Shown piece by piece: positions 47,699 to 59,895 of a DNA stretch of 64,000 nt. Both the position numbers and the translations under genes were made by a program. This DNA comes from Equus caballus (Eukaryota > Chordata > Mammalia > Perissodactyla > Equidae): assembly GCF_041296265.1 (NCBI RefSeq), contig NC_091695.1:16289001-16353000 (forward strand), given 5' to 3'. The notes under the pieces are model-generated. The model did no database searches. It saw only the letters and a list, made by a program, of their open reading frames with translations, and was not told where the DNA came from. The first letter of the stretch is position 1, and each line of letters begins with the position of its first letter.

Positions 47699-49053
47699 AA
47701 AATGTATAGTAATAATCCTATTGTTGAAAATTCAGCTCTTGTTAGTATTATTAATATAGAATTGAAATATAAATTTAGAGCGTGAAAGAAATTATTAAAA
47801 AACCCAAAACTTAGAGAGGCAGAACAGAAGCACAGAGCACCTTGTTATGGTTCTAAGAATCACACTAAGGATCAAGGAGATCACTTGGTATTGCAAGTGG
47901 TGCCACATAAATCTTAGTATTAATTATTTTTATGTGTTTGACATTTTCTATACATAATACAGAATGAAATACCCATAGAATTTAGGAGTTGGAATAAATC
48001 TTAAAATGCATCCTGTTTGTGCCTTCCACATGATGCTTGAGAATTGAAGATAATTTGATCCATGAAATGATTATGTGGCCTCCATCAAAACCTCCATTAA
48101 TGGTACACTGCCTCCTGGGGTAATTTTGTGGCTCTTTTATTGACATTTTGCATAACATTTATTATTTTATTAAAGTTATTTAATTATATTTTCATTAACT
48201 ATTTATTAATGTGCTTTTAGGTCATCTATTTTGATATATGTTTTAAAAATTATACGCATATATTTAAATATATAAACTGTATATATTTTTTTTGAGAAGT
48301 GTCTTATATTCACCAACAATAGTTCGATACAAAATATGTTCTACAATCCAATGAAAATAACACATTTTCTTAACCCCTCTGAGAGGCAAGCCCTCTCTTA
48401 TGAGGAGGCAAACTTGGAGACGATAAGGAAGTGAGAGCAGTGAGACCATAAAATGAAGGGTCCCAAGATATAGACATGAGGCTGCAGTGGAATTAGATGA
48501 ATGATCTGTCCCATCCTCTTAGCTTTGTCTGGAGCAAGTGTCAGGCTCCAGACTTAGCTCCATGATCACCTACTTTTACATGTGCTACAAGCAACCCCGG
48601 ATATAAAGCATCTATCATCAGCATCTTTTTTCCAGTAGCAAATGGGACTTGTCGGATATACTGTAAATATCCATTATTGTTCAGTCTATTTTAATAAATA
48701 AGTCTCCTTCAACATTTGAATGTATTAGGAAAATCCTGGCATATTAAAGAGATTACTATTCCTGCTCTGGCTTATTGGCAAACTTCCTAGGTCAATAACA
48801 AAAAGATACTCAGGAAAAGACTGGGTCCTCGAACTCTAGCAATTTCAAATAATTTTGGTGAAAATCAATAGATTAGGATTAGGTTTGTACTCAAATTGAA
48901 ACTAGGCCTATAACATTTCAAAAATCAACCTATATCCCATAAATTTTCTGTGACTTCACTATTGCTCACTGCTGCCAGTTTCTGTAATACAAAATTTAAT
49001 TATTAGAAACACTTCATTGCCCTGTTAGTGACAATTAAAATGTCTCTGACCAT
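47699..49053. other. Intergenic, nothing recognised
   Basis: AT-rich DNA without a recognised gene or repeat. Confidence 0.45.
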
Positions 49054-49296
49054 GGGGCCAGCCCAGTGGCATAGTGGTTAAGTTTGTGCACTCTGCTTCA
49101 GCAGCCCAAGGTTTGTGGATTTGGATCCTGAGTGGAGACCTAAATGTCACTTATTAAGCAAGGCTGCGGCAGCATCTCACATACTAAATAGAGGAAGATT
49201 GGCACACATGTTAGGTCAGCGACAATCTTCCTCAAGCAAAAAGAAGAAGATTGGCAACAGATGTTAGCTCAGGGCCAATCTTCCTCACCAAAAAAT
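49054..49296 (+). repeat. ERE-type SINE
   Basis: Sense ERE: 'ggggccagcccagtggcata', 'gtgcactctgcttcagcagc', 'aatagaggaagattggcaca', 'gatgttagctcagggccaat'. A worn target duplication around 'gtctctgaccat' and 'gtatctgagcat' flanks it. Confidence 0.92.
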
Positions 49297-50369
49297 AAGT
49301 ATCTGAGCATAAGAAGAGTCATTTATAATTTTTGGAATAATCTACATGAGCTGTAGCTCCATATTTTCCACCTAAAGGGAAAGATACCAAAAGAGAAATG
49401 AACTGACCTGAAACCAGAGATCTTGATATCTTTTGATCATTAATGAACCTCAGGCATTTTTCTTCTCAGTAATCAAACATTCTGTAAGATAGCAACAGGC
49501 TTGAAGTTCGTAACAAAAGTGGCAGTATATTTTAATGAGTATGCCAGTAAAATGGCATTGTACTTTCAAGACATAGGAAATCTCAGAGAATACACAGAAA
49601 AAGCTGAAATCGTAGTACAAACTCTGCCACTTATGTATGTCTCTATGACAGTGGAGTTATAAACTATAGAAAATTATAACTGAAGTAATCCTCGGTTGGC
49701 CATGAATCATACAATTAGTAGAAACACTGTCTCTTGTGTCATTATGGTAGATACATTTTCTTCTAAATCATTAGGGATAATTCCATCTTCACATCTATTC
49801 CATTAATTGCTTGTAGATATTAAATTATTGAAATAATACAAATTGATTAAAGAAAATGTAAATGGTTTGAGTTTTAACTGAGAAAAAAAGGGACAATCCA
49901 GAAATAGCTGTTATTAACTCAACTACCTTTCAAATTCCACATTCAAGTTTAGAGTGGAGAAGCTTGGCCAATGCTACCTTAAGCAAAGGACGAATATGAC
50001 CATCACCAATGATACAATGTGGATATCATTTACCTCCTGTGGTACGATGTGATGAGAAAGATCTGACCTGTGTGATATTCTTCCCACACAATCCATAATC
50101 TCAGTTTAATGTGAGAAAATCATCAGGTAAACCCATATTTGGAAGTATTCTACAGGCTTACTAGCCAGCACACCTTAGGACTGTCAAAGTCAAGAGAAGA
50201 GTGAAAAATTGTCAAACACTGGAGGAGGCTGGGGAGACAGGACAACTAAATACAATGTGGTAGCCTGGATAGGGTCCCAGGAAAGAATAAGGGCAGTGGA
50301 AAAAACTCATGGAATACAAATAAAGTTTGGATTTTAGTGATCATAATGTACTAATGTTTCTTTTTAAAA
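49297..50369. other. Intergenic, nothing recognised
   Basis: No gene or clear repeat recognised. Confidence 0.45.
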
Positions 50370-51350
50370 TTTTACTTTATTGTGGTAAGAACACTAACAT
50401 GAGTCCTAGCCTCTTAAGAGATTTTTAAGTGTACCATGCAGTATTGTTGACTACAGACGCAATTTTTTACAGCAGATCTCTAGAACTTATTCATCTTGCT
50501 TAACTGAAATTTTATGCCCATTGATTTGTAATTCTCCATTTCTCCCTCTGCGAGCCCCTGGCCACTATCATTTCACTCTTTGATTGTGTGTATTTGATTA
50601 TTTTAGATACCTCATGTAAGTGGAGTCATGAAGTTTGTCTTTCTGTGACTGGCCTATTTCACGTAGGATAAGGTCGTTAAGGTTCATCAATGTGGTCACG
50701 TGTTGTAGAATTTCCTTCTTTTTTAAAGCTAAACTTTATTCTATTGTATGTGTATACCACATTTTCTTTATCCATTTATATATCCATGGACACTTAGGTT
50801 GTTTCCACATCTTGACTATTGTGAATAGTTCTGCAAGGAACATTGGAATGCTAATACCTTTTTGAAATCTTGATTTCAATTCTTTTGCATAAATATTCTA
50901 AAGCAGGATTAGTGGATCATATACTGGTTCAATTTTTAATTTTGTGAAGAACCTCCATGCTGTTTTCCATAGCAGCCGCAATATTTAGCATTCCCAGCGA
51001 CAATGCACAAAGGTTCTGAATTTTCCATATCCTAGACAACACTGGTCTTTTGTTTTTTGACAGCAGCCATCCTGACACTTGTGCAATGATATCTCGTTGT
51101 GATTTTGATTTACAATCCCCTGAGGATTGGTGTGGCATCGCACAATTTTTTCATATACCTATTAGCCATTAGCACATCTTCTCCGAAGAAATATCTAAAC
51201 GAAGTCCTTAGTCCACTTTTTAATTGGCTTATTAGGTTTTTTTTGCTACTGTGTTGCATAAGTTTCTTACATATGTGTTGGATATTAATCTTTTACCAGA
51301 TACATAGTTTGCAAATGTTTTCTCCCATTCTATATGTTACCTTTTCAATA
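50370..51350 (-). repeat. L1 ORF2-end and 3' UTR fragment, antisense
   Basis: The reverse L1 order is unmistakable: 'atttctccctctgcgagccc', 'ggtcgttaaggttcatcaat', 'ggacacttaggttgtttcca', 'agaacctccatgctgttttc', 'atgatatctcgttgtgattt' and 'gttttctcccattctatatg'. It resembles the L1MA/L1MB group. The frames at 50635-50865, 50929-51138 and 51099-51377 are within it. Confidence 0.9.
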
Positions 51351-51499
51351 CTGAGAAGATATTACAGTGAAAAATAAAAAATAATTGATAAGCCAACAAC
51401 AAAGATAATAATGTTAATATTTTGGTTTTTATTTTATCCACTTTTAAATTTTACATGTTTTTATCAATAAATAGATTTATATGTATATTTATCTATCCT

Positions 51500-52055
51500 C
51501 CATCCATCTATGAAGTGGTAAAGAAAGAGCGGACTTTTTATTCAATATATTAAAATCTATATATCTTTGTTACCTCTCCCCTCCATCATAAACTCGATCA
51601 AAAAGAGTAATCATAATGAAGGAATAAATCAAATAACAAAGTCACTCTAATAAAGACAATGGTAAAATAAACACCAACTGATACGATTTTCCCATAATTT
51701 CGGAAATGTATAAAGTGGATGGAATATAGACTAATGTAGCAGAGAAGGCATAGCTACAGGTAAGAATGCTTTAAAGTGTGGATCTAAAGAATAAGCATAA
51801 TTTTTACAGCCCATGAGGGGCTCAGGCTTCAAAAGTATGTAGAAAATGAACAAAATAAATCCTGAAGTTTGTATGAAAACGTAAAGGGCCAAGGACGATC
51901 AATATCCACTCATGAAGAAGTAAAAGAGGAAACAATTTCTCTAATGGATATCAAGATTTATTTCAAACTATAATAGTTAAGAATATGTAGTAATGGAAAA
52001 TGCTTCAATAGAATACAATAGAGAGATAAGAAGCTGCCTGAAGTAGATTGAATAA
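51500..52055 (+). repeat. L1M ORF2 fragment
   Basis: 'gtatgaaaacgtaaagggcc', 'ggatatcaagatttatttca', 'aactataatagttaagaata' and 'atacaatagagagataagaa' follow the L1 ORF2 C-terminal order in sense orientation. It points opposite to the L1 fragment just before it, so it is a separate insertion. Boundaries approximate. Confidence 0.55.
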
Positions 52056-52059
52056 TTGG

Positions 52060-52495
52060 GTTCAATTATTCACCATCTCCTTGCATCCGTAAATTCTACA
52101 TACTTTGTTATTGATGGGGTGTATTTCTTCACCTTTGGATTATGAATCCAGTCCTGTGACATGTTTAATGATCTGTTAGCAGAAAAAAAAATTGGCAGTG
52201 CTTAGCTTGGGCTTTAAGAAACCTTGAATATTTTCACCTGGTCTACTGCTTTTCTGACATTTCTATAATGCAAATATCCAAATAGTCTAAAGATGATAAA
52301 AGACATGCAGAGCAATCCACACTCACGGAACTGTGGTGTGAAGCAAAACATTCCTAGCCTCATAGTCCAGGGCAGAACCACCTCAGATGACCTCCTGATC
52401 TTTGAAAATAAATAATTGTACTTTTAAGCCATTGATTTTTGATGAGTTTTTCAAGAGTTATTGTGACAACAGCTGATAATTATACTGATAAGCAC
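52060..52495 (+). mobile_element. MaLR-type solo LTR (MLT1-like) fossil
   Basis: The order fits an MLT1-type LTR: 'ttcaccatctccttgcatcc', 'atccagtcctgtgacatgtt', 'catcagatgacctcctgatc'-like text, 'tacttttaagccattgattt', then 'gttattgtgacaacagctga' at the 3' end. No coding part is present; it is diverged and old. Confidence 0.65.
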
Positions 52496-53119
52496 ACATA
52501 TGGACACTTCATTTATGACAAGATTGGTATTAAATGGCAACAAGGCAGGAAGGGATTTTTTTTTCAGTAAACAGCATGTGACAATGATATATTTATCTGG
52601 TTAGAAATGAAGTAGTATCATGAATGTTGGTGATTGATTACAGCTCTGAGATGCTGTGTTTGGTTAAGTTTGACTCAAGTCCCTTGTTTTCTCATTCCAG
52701 GACCAGGCTGAAGGAACACTCTCGCTTTGTGGTATGCTGTTTTCCAAGTTTAATGCATAAGCTCAAGGAAGGAAGATTCAAACCATGTAGGGACATGTCA
52801 AGCTTTTTCTATGAGATAACTTATGACACACTCGTTCACTTTGCATTGTCCCAAGCAAGCCACATGGGAATTGTTCTCCTTCTGCCTACAGAGAAGCATG
52901 ACAAAGATGAAGAGAGAATGAATAATGCTGAAAAAGTAAACAATCTGTCAAAGACCCAAACCTCATATCATCCACAAAAAACGAATTTTAGGTGACTCAT
53001 ACAGCAAAATATGAAGAAGAACAAACATTCTTGAATATTATATAGACAAATGTCTTCTTGACCTCAAGGGTAGATAAATATCTTCAACAATTACAAAAAC
53101 ATTACAAAAGTAATACAGT
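52496..53119. other. Unassigned stretch with a 123-codon chance frame
   Basis: The longest non-OR frame of the window (52624-52995, +) lies here. Its translation has no recognised domain, signal peptide or membrane segment. The DNA around it, with 'ccaggaccaggctgaaggaa' and 'caagcaagccacatgggaat', has the feel of an old dispersed repeat, so I do not call a gene. Confidence 0.4.
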
Positions 53120-54080
53120 TGACTAAGTTAAAATTCAAGCTTGCTCTTTATTTGAGGACATTGAGTGAAAAGTAAAGCCAAAATGCAAAAAAGCTTTCAA
53201 GATACGTAACGGCCAAGGAGATAATATTCATAATATAAAATAAATTTTTGAATAAATTAGAACTATCACATAATAACTTAAATGAAGATTGGTAAATGCC
53301 CTAAGAATCCACTTTAAAAAGAAAAAGAAAAGGGCTGACCCAGTGGCGCAGCAGTTAAGTGTGCACATTCATGCTTCAGCGCCCCGGGTTTGCCAGTTTG
53401 AATCCCGGGTACAGACATGGCACTGCTTGGCACGCCATGCTGTAGTAGGCGTCCCACATATAAAGTAGAGGAAGATGGGCACGGATGTTAGCTCAGGGCC
53501 AGTCTTCCTCAGCGAAAAGAGGAGGATTGGCAGATGTTAGCTCAAGACTAGTACTCCTCAAAAAAAAAAAAAATACATGAACATATTGAAATGTGCCTAA
53601 CTTCAATAATCATAAATATCCAAATTAAAACTACAAATGAAATATTCTAAATCAAATAAATGGGTAAAAACCATAACATCTAATAATACTGAACACTGGC
53701 AAAGAGGTGAATTATAACTTTAGAGCTTTCAAACATTGCTTTTAGGAGTCTAAATTGATAAAAATCACTTTGAAAAATTAAGAACCAAATAAATGCATAA
53801 TACTTCTGGGTATAAATCTCAATCGAATAAATACTTATGTGCAGTGTAATGGTACACATGCCCCCAAATTGAAATTTCCCAAATGTCCGTCATAGTAGAC
53901 TGGAATAAAGAAAAATTCTGAAATATTTATAATATAAAATATGTAATAGAAACAAATGGAATAAGGTATAAATATATGTAACATGAATACTTTGTAAAAT
54001 GTAATATTCATCTATATAAGTCAGATATTTGAGATAAATAATGCATGATTTCCTTTAAATAAAGTTGCAAAAAAGGAATA
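53120..54080 (+). repeat. Old L1M fragment, split by an ERE
   Basis: Sense L1 order on both sides of the ERE: 'gccaaggagataatattcat' and 'aatgaagattggtaaatgcc' before it, 'ataaatatccaaattaaaac', 'ctaataatactgaacactgg' and 'cttctgggtataaatctcaa' after it. Diverged. Confidence 0.6.
53332..53573 (+). repeat. ERE-type SINE, ERE2/3-like, inserted into L1
   Basis: Sense ERE: 'gggctgacccagtggcgcag', 'gccccgggtttgccagtttg', 'acatataaagtagaggaaga', 'tgttagctcagggccagtct' and a pure A tail of 13 bases. Confidence 0.94.
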
Positions 54081-55434
54081 CGAATTTATATTTTTTGAGA
54101 GGCATAGTTAGATATTGAATCTATATAGACAAGTAATTGCATCATTTTGATAAAAATCATCCTTTTGACTCTTGCTGAGAGTAGGAGGAAAGGGCCAGTG
54201 ATTGTCCTATGTATTGATCTACTTGAGAGTTACATGGATGTTTGTTTAAAAAATATGTTTTGGTATGTTTTAAATTTAAAATGAACAAGTCAGAGAATTA
54301 AGCAGATGCTAGATTTTGCAAAGAGTTAGAGTATAATCATAAATGTAATAAAAACTATTGCACAATGCTAGCTTGGGGAGTAAAATACATTGATTCTATA
54401 GTTTTAAAATATCACTATGGATGAGCTGAGATTCATGCCTTATATAAGGTTAAAAAAATATGAGAAATATATTAATTTGATACTAACTGCTAAAAACCCA
54501 CAATGACAATGGGGACACAGGAAGCAGAGACATGAAGACAGTGTTTCATTTTAGAGCCAGAAATAACATAACTGACTGACATATTTGAGAGAGGCTGCAG
54601 AATAATAAATCAAAATAAATAATGCCTTCTCCTTTGCTTATTTAAGCAACTGAGTAGATATGGATGGCATTTACTGATATAAAGAAAATTGATAGGGGGC
54701 AAAAGTTTATCATTGAGACTGGATGATTCAAAAGTATACTTTATTACTCTCAGTCTTTTTATCAATAAGTAATGGATATAAGTTTTGTTAGAAATAAATT
54801 GAACTTTTCTTTAGTATTCAGTATTATTTCCAATAACTTTTATTGAACTATAAAATATCACATTGATGTTCAAAAGATGAGTGATACATATAGAGAGTGG
54901 TTAATATTTTCAGCATCTGCTCACTCAAACTCAGATAATATTTCTCACAATGCAAACTCACAGATCCTCATTTTACTTCAAATGAAGTGAAGTTTTAAGG
55001 GGAAGAAAAAGTTCTGTTTTATAGAACTTTCTGAGTCAAAAGAATTGGTTGTGAGAACCTGAGTGCGGATCCAGCAAAGACAGTTAGCATCTGTGTCTTT
55101 GCAGCACTTTTATAAAGGAGAACTGAAACTATGACATAAGTAATGAGTCTCTAAATATACATCCCTTCTTTGTCATTCTGACTTCCATAATGTCTAACTG
55201 GGAGATGTTGAAATATATTTCTTCCTTGAACCCAGGTGAGATGAAGTGCATCAGAATGAATTATTTCTGTATTAAGTCAGAGTGTCCCGACCACCAAAAA
55301 ACAGGGAAAGTGCAACATTTAATTGATTTAAAACATAATCACATATGTACTTAAAATAAAGGTAAACTAGCATCAACAATATATGTGAAAAATTATTGGA
55401 TGTAAGTACTACAAAATACATATATTTATTTGAA
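54081..55434. other. Intergenic, nothing recognised
   Basis: No gene or clear repeat recognised between the L1 fragment and the OR5D-family pseudogene. Confidence 0.45.
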
Positions 55435-56260
55435 TTATATTGGTTGAGAAAGTAGTTTGGAGTTGATTAAACCCCTGACAGCCTCTTTCACATCTTTGTT
55501 CCTAAGGCTGTAGATAATGGGGTTCAGCAGGGAGATCACAACTGTAAAAAACACAGCGGCCACTTTGATCAGGAGCCATGAGCTCCTGGAGGTGGGCACG
55601 CAGTAGACAAGAAGGATGATCCCATGGAAAATGGTGATGGCAGTCAGGTGGGGAGCACAGGTGGAGAAGGATTTTTGGAGTCCATTAGTAGAAGGCTTCT
55701 GGATGATTGTGACAATCATGACAAGATAGGAGGAGAGGATAATCAGGGGCTACAAGCCTCACTGAATACAGAAATGACTAAACATATCAACTGACTGAAA
55801 TAGCTGTCAGAACAGGATAAAGAGATAACGGCAGAATACTCACAGCCAAAGTGATTTATGGTATTAGAACCACAAAAGGATAGTTCCAAAACAGAGTATG
55901 TGATTGTCAGGGAATATATTCAAATCATATGTAGGTTCCAGCTGCTAGGAGGGTACTGAGTTTATGAGACATAGCGACTGTGTAGAAAAGAGGATTAGTA
56001 AGAGCCACAAACAAGTCACAGGCCATCACTGCTAACATGAACATCTGTAATCACAAATGCACAGCCAAAGAAAAATTTTACCATGCATCCTTTGAAGGAG
56101 ACAGCTGTGTCTTCCACAACTAAGATTTCTGGCAGTGTGGGTGTAAATACGCTGGAATAACAAAAACCGAAAAAGGATAAATGGCTGAGAAAAAAGTACA
56201 GGGGTGTGTAGAGTTTGGGATTGATCCTTATAACCACAATTATGCTTAAATTTTGTTTAC
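55435..56260 (-). pseudogene. OR5D-family pseudogene, 5'-truncated and multiply broken
   Basis: OR similarity begins in the middle of TM1 ([20 protein letters not shown] near 56250) and so lacks the N-terminus and first half of TM1. It continues with [17 protein letters not shown] (TM2), [14 protein letters not shown] (TM3), a worn [20 protein letters not shown] where the family has [20 protein letters not shown], then decayed loop 2, [13 protein letters not shown] (TM5), [17 protein letters not shown] (TM6) and [19 protein letters not shown] (TM7) to the stop at 55435. At least three frame changes or stops separate these pieces, including one near 56030 and one near 55745. The C-terminal 94 codons remain open. 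It is on the same strand as the neighbouring OR5D13-like genes and is clearly dead. Just beyond its broken 5' edge lies copy A of a 68-bp duplication. Confidence 0.88.
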
Positions 56261-56304
56261 TCTTACTTAGCCTGGAATGCAATACTGTCGGGGTTTGGGA
56301 AGGC

Positions 56305-56372
56305 ATTTTACACTGAATGAATCAAATTAAAACTCATTAGCCTGGATTTGTATAATATGTCCATGAGCTATA
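56305..56372 (+). repeat. 68-bp direct duplication, copy A
   Basis: Starts 'attttacactgaatgaatca' and ends 'gtccatgagctata'. It differs from copy B (56961-57028) at two positions by my reading, with no length change. It begins about 45 bp beyond the truncated 5' end of the OR5D-family pseudogene. Confidence 0.93.
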
Positions 56373-56960
56373 TAACCACATCTTTTTTTCACTGCAATAC
56401 AACTTCATTCACAACAGTATTTTAAATTTTTATTGTACGAAAACAATCCATTTATATTTTCTAATATAATATGTTTACACCTCTGAAACGGCACATCTAC
56501 CCTGGTTCTTTTACACTGTGTCATCACTACACATGTTACTACATAACTCTTCCAAGAAAACATTGCTGGTTAATCTAAATGTCTTTTCTCTTACTCTATT
56601 TTCTTTCCACTCATATCTTCACAATATTTATGCAATGCCTGGCATATTTTGCTATTCTTATGGATATATGTGTGCCAATGTCCTTCACTTCACATTGAAA
56701 AGATGATTCTAGGTAGAATCAACTCACCAAAAGCCAGATCTTGATATATTTTTTTATTTAAGACTTCCTTGTTAGTGTTTAAAACTCCATACATATTCTG
56801 TCTCAAAATTGAAATTTTTGTTTAATTTTTTCCAATGCCTTAGTCAGAAAGTTGATGATTCTTGCTAAATATAACTTAATAAAGATACCAAGAAATGCCA
56901 TTTTTGCAACTGTCAGGAAATTTTGGAGGAAACATAGACATGTCCTTGAGGAATAAACAG
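56373..56960. other. Unique-looking DNA between the two 68-bp copies
   Basis: AT-rich sequence of 588 bp. No gene or named repeat was seen in it; the 62-codon frame at 56518-56706 is taken as chance. Confidence 0.45.
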
Positions 56961-57028
56961 ATTTTATACTGAATGAATCAAATCAAAACTCATTAGCCTG
57001 GATTTGTATAATATGTCCATGAGCTATA
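56961..57028 (+). repeat. 68-bp direct duplication, copy B
   Basis: Starts 'attttatactgaatgaatca' and ends 'gtccatgagctata'. Flanks on both sides differ from those of copy A. Confidence 0.93.
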
Positions 57029-58609
57029 AACAGGTCTGGAAACTATACTCCATGATCACGTTGTTTGTTTTATGTCTAACTAACTGACTTTGGGGACACA
57101 GGCCTTGGAGCATCCTGACAACATTTATTTTTATGAGCTAAAAACAAAATAATTAGAGGAAACTTCCTCTTCTGCAATTTAGAATATAATTTCTTCTAAA
57201 CCATTAACATGTGGATCTTTATGTCTCAAAAATAATTTACCTCTGTATAAAGGCTATAATTCTTAAAATCATGAAAAAATTATAGTCACATCTATCCAAT
57301 GACTCCAACATAATTATAGTTGTTATGATGTGCTTTTTAGTCTATTTTGCTTAAGTGTTGGCACATGTTTTTTTATAGAAACACATTTAACATGACGCTG
57401 TACAAATTTTTACTTTCAATAATTTGGGCTTATTGTTTGTTATATCCTAAATATGCATTCCTTTAGCTGGGAGTTGGGAGAGGGGGGGTAAGGTATTTAT
57501 CCCTATCTAGGCTGTAGATCCACTGTATTCTTCAGTTCAGCCATAGGGGTTAACGTGCTGATATTTTAAATCCAGCTATGTGATTCCTACACGTACTCCT
57601 CTAGGACACAAATCAGGAAATAAAGAAAGTACTGTTAAATACTGTCTTGGCATAGGCCTTCAAGGAAAAACAGTCACATTTATACCTACTACATCCAAAA
57701 TTTTAAAAGAAGAGCAGCATATGAATTCATTGGCAGAAAAAAATTAACCTGTAAGCATCACTTAACACAACCATTAGTGAACTAAGATATTATCTAACAT
57801 ACATTTTTGCCTTACATTTGTGTAAATTAACTGATCATTCAAGAGTATTTACCAAAGTAAAACAACATCCTGTTCTAAAAGGATTTTGCAACTATTCACT
57901 CTTTTGTGCTTTTGTTTTATTTTCTACTAAGAGACAGAAAACTAGAGTGCAAAAATTAAAAGTTACATAACTTCAAAATCAATATTTAAGAATAAGATAT
58001 TCTAGTTTTTAGCTTAGAGTCCTTAATGAATATATCAAATGTTCCATGATGCATGCTCAAACTTTCTAAATCTTTTTTCTCTTCTTAAAGATGTTTATTA
58101 AACTACACACACACACACAGGTTTTTATAGTATCTGATAGGAACAGTTACTTATATCCCCTTCTTGACAAACATTTAAAAATTAAAGTAAATCCTTTGTT
58201 ACTACTGTGATACACTATGAGTATTGAGAATGTTGTTGTATATCCCTAAAGAGTAGTCACACAAGACATGATTTGATGTAAAGCATTCTGGTAAAGAAAT
58301 TCAACTTCCATATGGAAATAAATCTCTTAATCATGACAGAAACAAGTAACATTTAATGGGTTAAATTAGAACAACAACACGTGGATATCGCTCTATTCTT
58401 TGCTTGTAAACCTTAATCATGATTACTAAGACACAAGTAGAAAAGGCAAGCTCTTATATTTAATCTCGACCAGTCTTTTCACTTAAAGTAACCCAATGAC
58501 CCATCAATTATTAGAAAACTTTGGTAAAACGTGTCTCGGTCGTGAGTTATCTGTTATCTGCCATAGAGTTATCTGGCATTATCAAGAAATAATGTGTTTC
58601 TTGAGGTAA
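57029..58609. other. Intergenic with short AC run, no gene
   Basis: A short (AC)n lies at 58105-58119. Otherwise AT-rich DNA with nothing recognised. Confidence 0.45.
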
Positions 58610-59130
58610 ATGTTTTAATCAATCTTTGGTAGAGTTTGAACCAAACTTTACATTTCTCCCTACACCCCTAACCACTGACTTGCAATTTTACTGTTCTATA
58701 AGAGGTAGATAACTTTCTCACACTTTGACTTTGGGCTTATCCATGTGTTTTGCTTTGATTCATAAAATAACAGCAGGTGATACCCTAACAGGAGTTTGAA
58801 TTACGCTTTTGTGTTTGGGCATACATTATTGTGACTCAGCATTCAACATAGACCATTAGCCAAATGGTCCAACAAGGATGGCCTACAAACAGGTCTGTAG
58901 ATTGAAGTTCATCTGATTAGCTCAGTCTTGACACTAAAGTGACCCAGTTGGTATCAGCTGAGCTAGCTTAATCAAGTCGCTGATTCAAAAGGATTGTTAT
59001 TATTACATCCCACTGGAGTTCATGATTGTTTGCTTTTTGTCAATAAATCACTGGTGCCTGAATAAGATGTATGCATTGTATTATCAACATCCTGGTTGCT
59101 GTATTGTACTGTCATGGGGGAACCTGGGTA
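58610..59130 (+). mobile_element. Possible MLT1-type LTR fossil
   Basis: 'cacactttgactttgggctt', 'tgttttgctttgattcataa', 'ctaaagtgacccagttggta' and 'attgtttgctttttgtcaat' weakly recall the order of an old MaLR LTR. No coding part. Could also be unrelated. Confidence 0.35.
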
Positions 59131-59895
59131 AAAGACATTGGGATCTCTCTATATTACTTACTACAAACAACTTAAAATAAATCTAAAATTATGTCAATAA
59201 AATTTCCAATAAATACATAAATGATATACAACTACTTTGACATAAATGGAAAAACTAGAGTGATGGGTACATATTTCCAAAATGTGTACCATTTTCTTGT
59301 GCTACTGCATAGAAAGAAAATATTGCATATTTTGTTATACTACCAATTATAATTTAACTAAACCATATTCTGGAGTGTGCCAAACTTAAACACAACACCA
59401 AGGGGCTGGTCCAGGAACTTTTTAAGGGACATATATTTCCTATTTAGCTTTGCTTGTCTGTGAATCTTCCGATGCTAAAGTGGTTTGTATGGAATTAAAT
59501 ATATATTTTTTTAGATATTTATGGTTTTATGTTGAACAGCTCTTAATGTACTACTTTTATATTAAGAAATAAACTTCCTCCTTGCAAGATATAACACTTC
59601 AGATCAACTCAAAAATTCCACATGACTTCTATTGAACACAAATTTGTCCTGGGCAATCACACAGTCATGTATGCTAACACAGAGACTTTTGCGTTTCTAT
59701 TTCTGAATCAAAAACTTAGTTTAAGTAGTGTAAGTTTTTATCCCTAACATTATTTGTAACATTAAAATTATTCACTAAACATTAGAGTGAATGGATATTG
59801 AACTGCCAGTTAAAAGGTTACCATATTTATGTACTGCTTTGCTATTGGACAATTCTTACCAGACTCTCAAAAAGAAATAATGGATATTTCTATCT
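59131..59895. other. Intergenic, 3' flank of the last OR5D copy
   Basis: AT-rich DNA, no gene. A head-like 'aaggggctggtccagg' at 59400 is too short to call an ERE. Confidence 0.4.

Noticed and set aside
59400-59416. Possible ERE head
   Set aside because: Only about 16 bases match and no body or tail follows.
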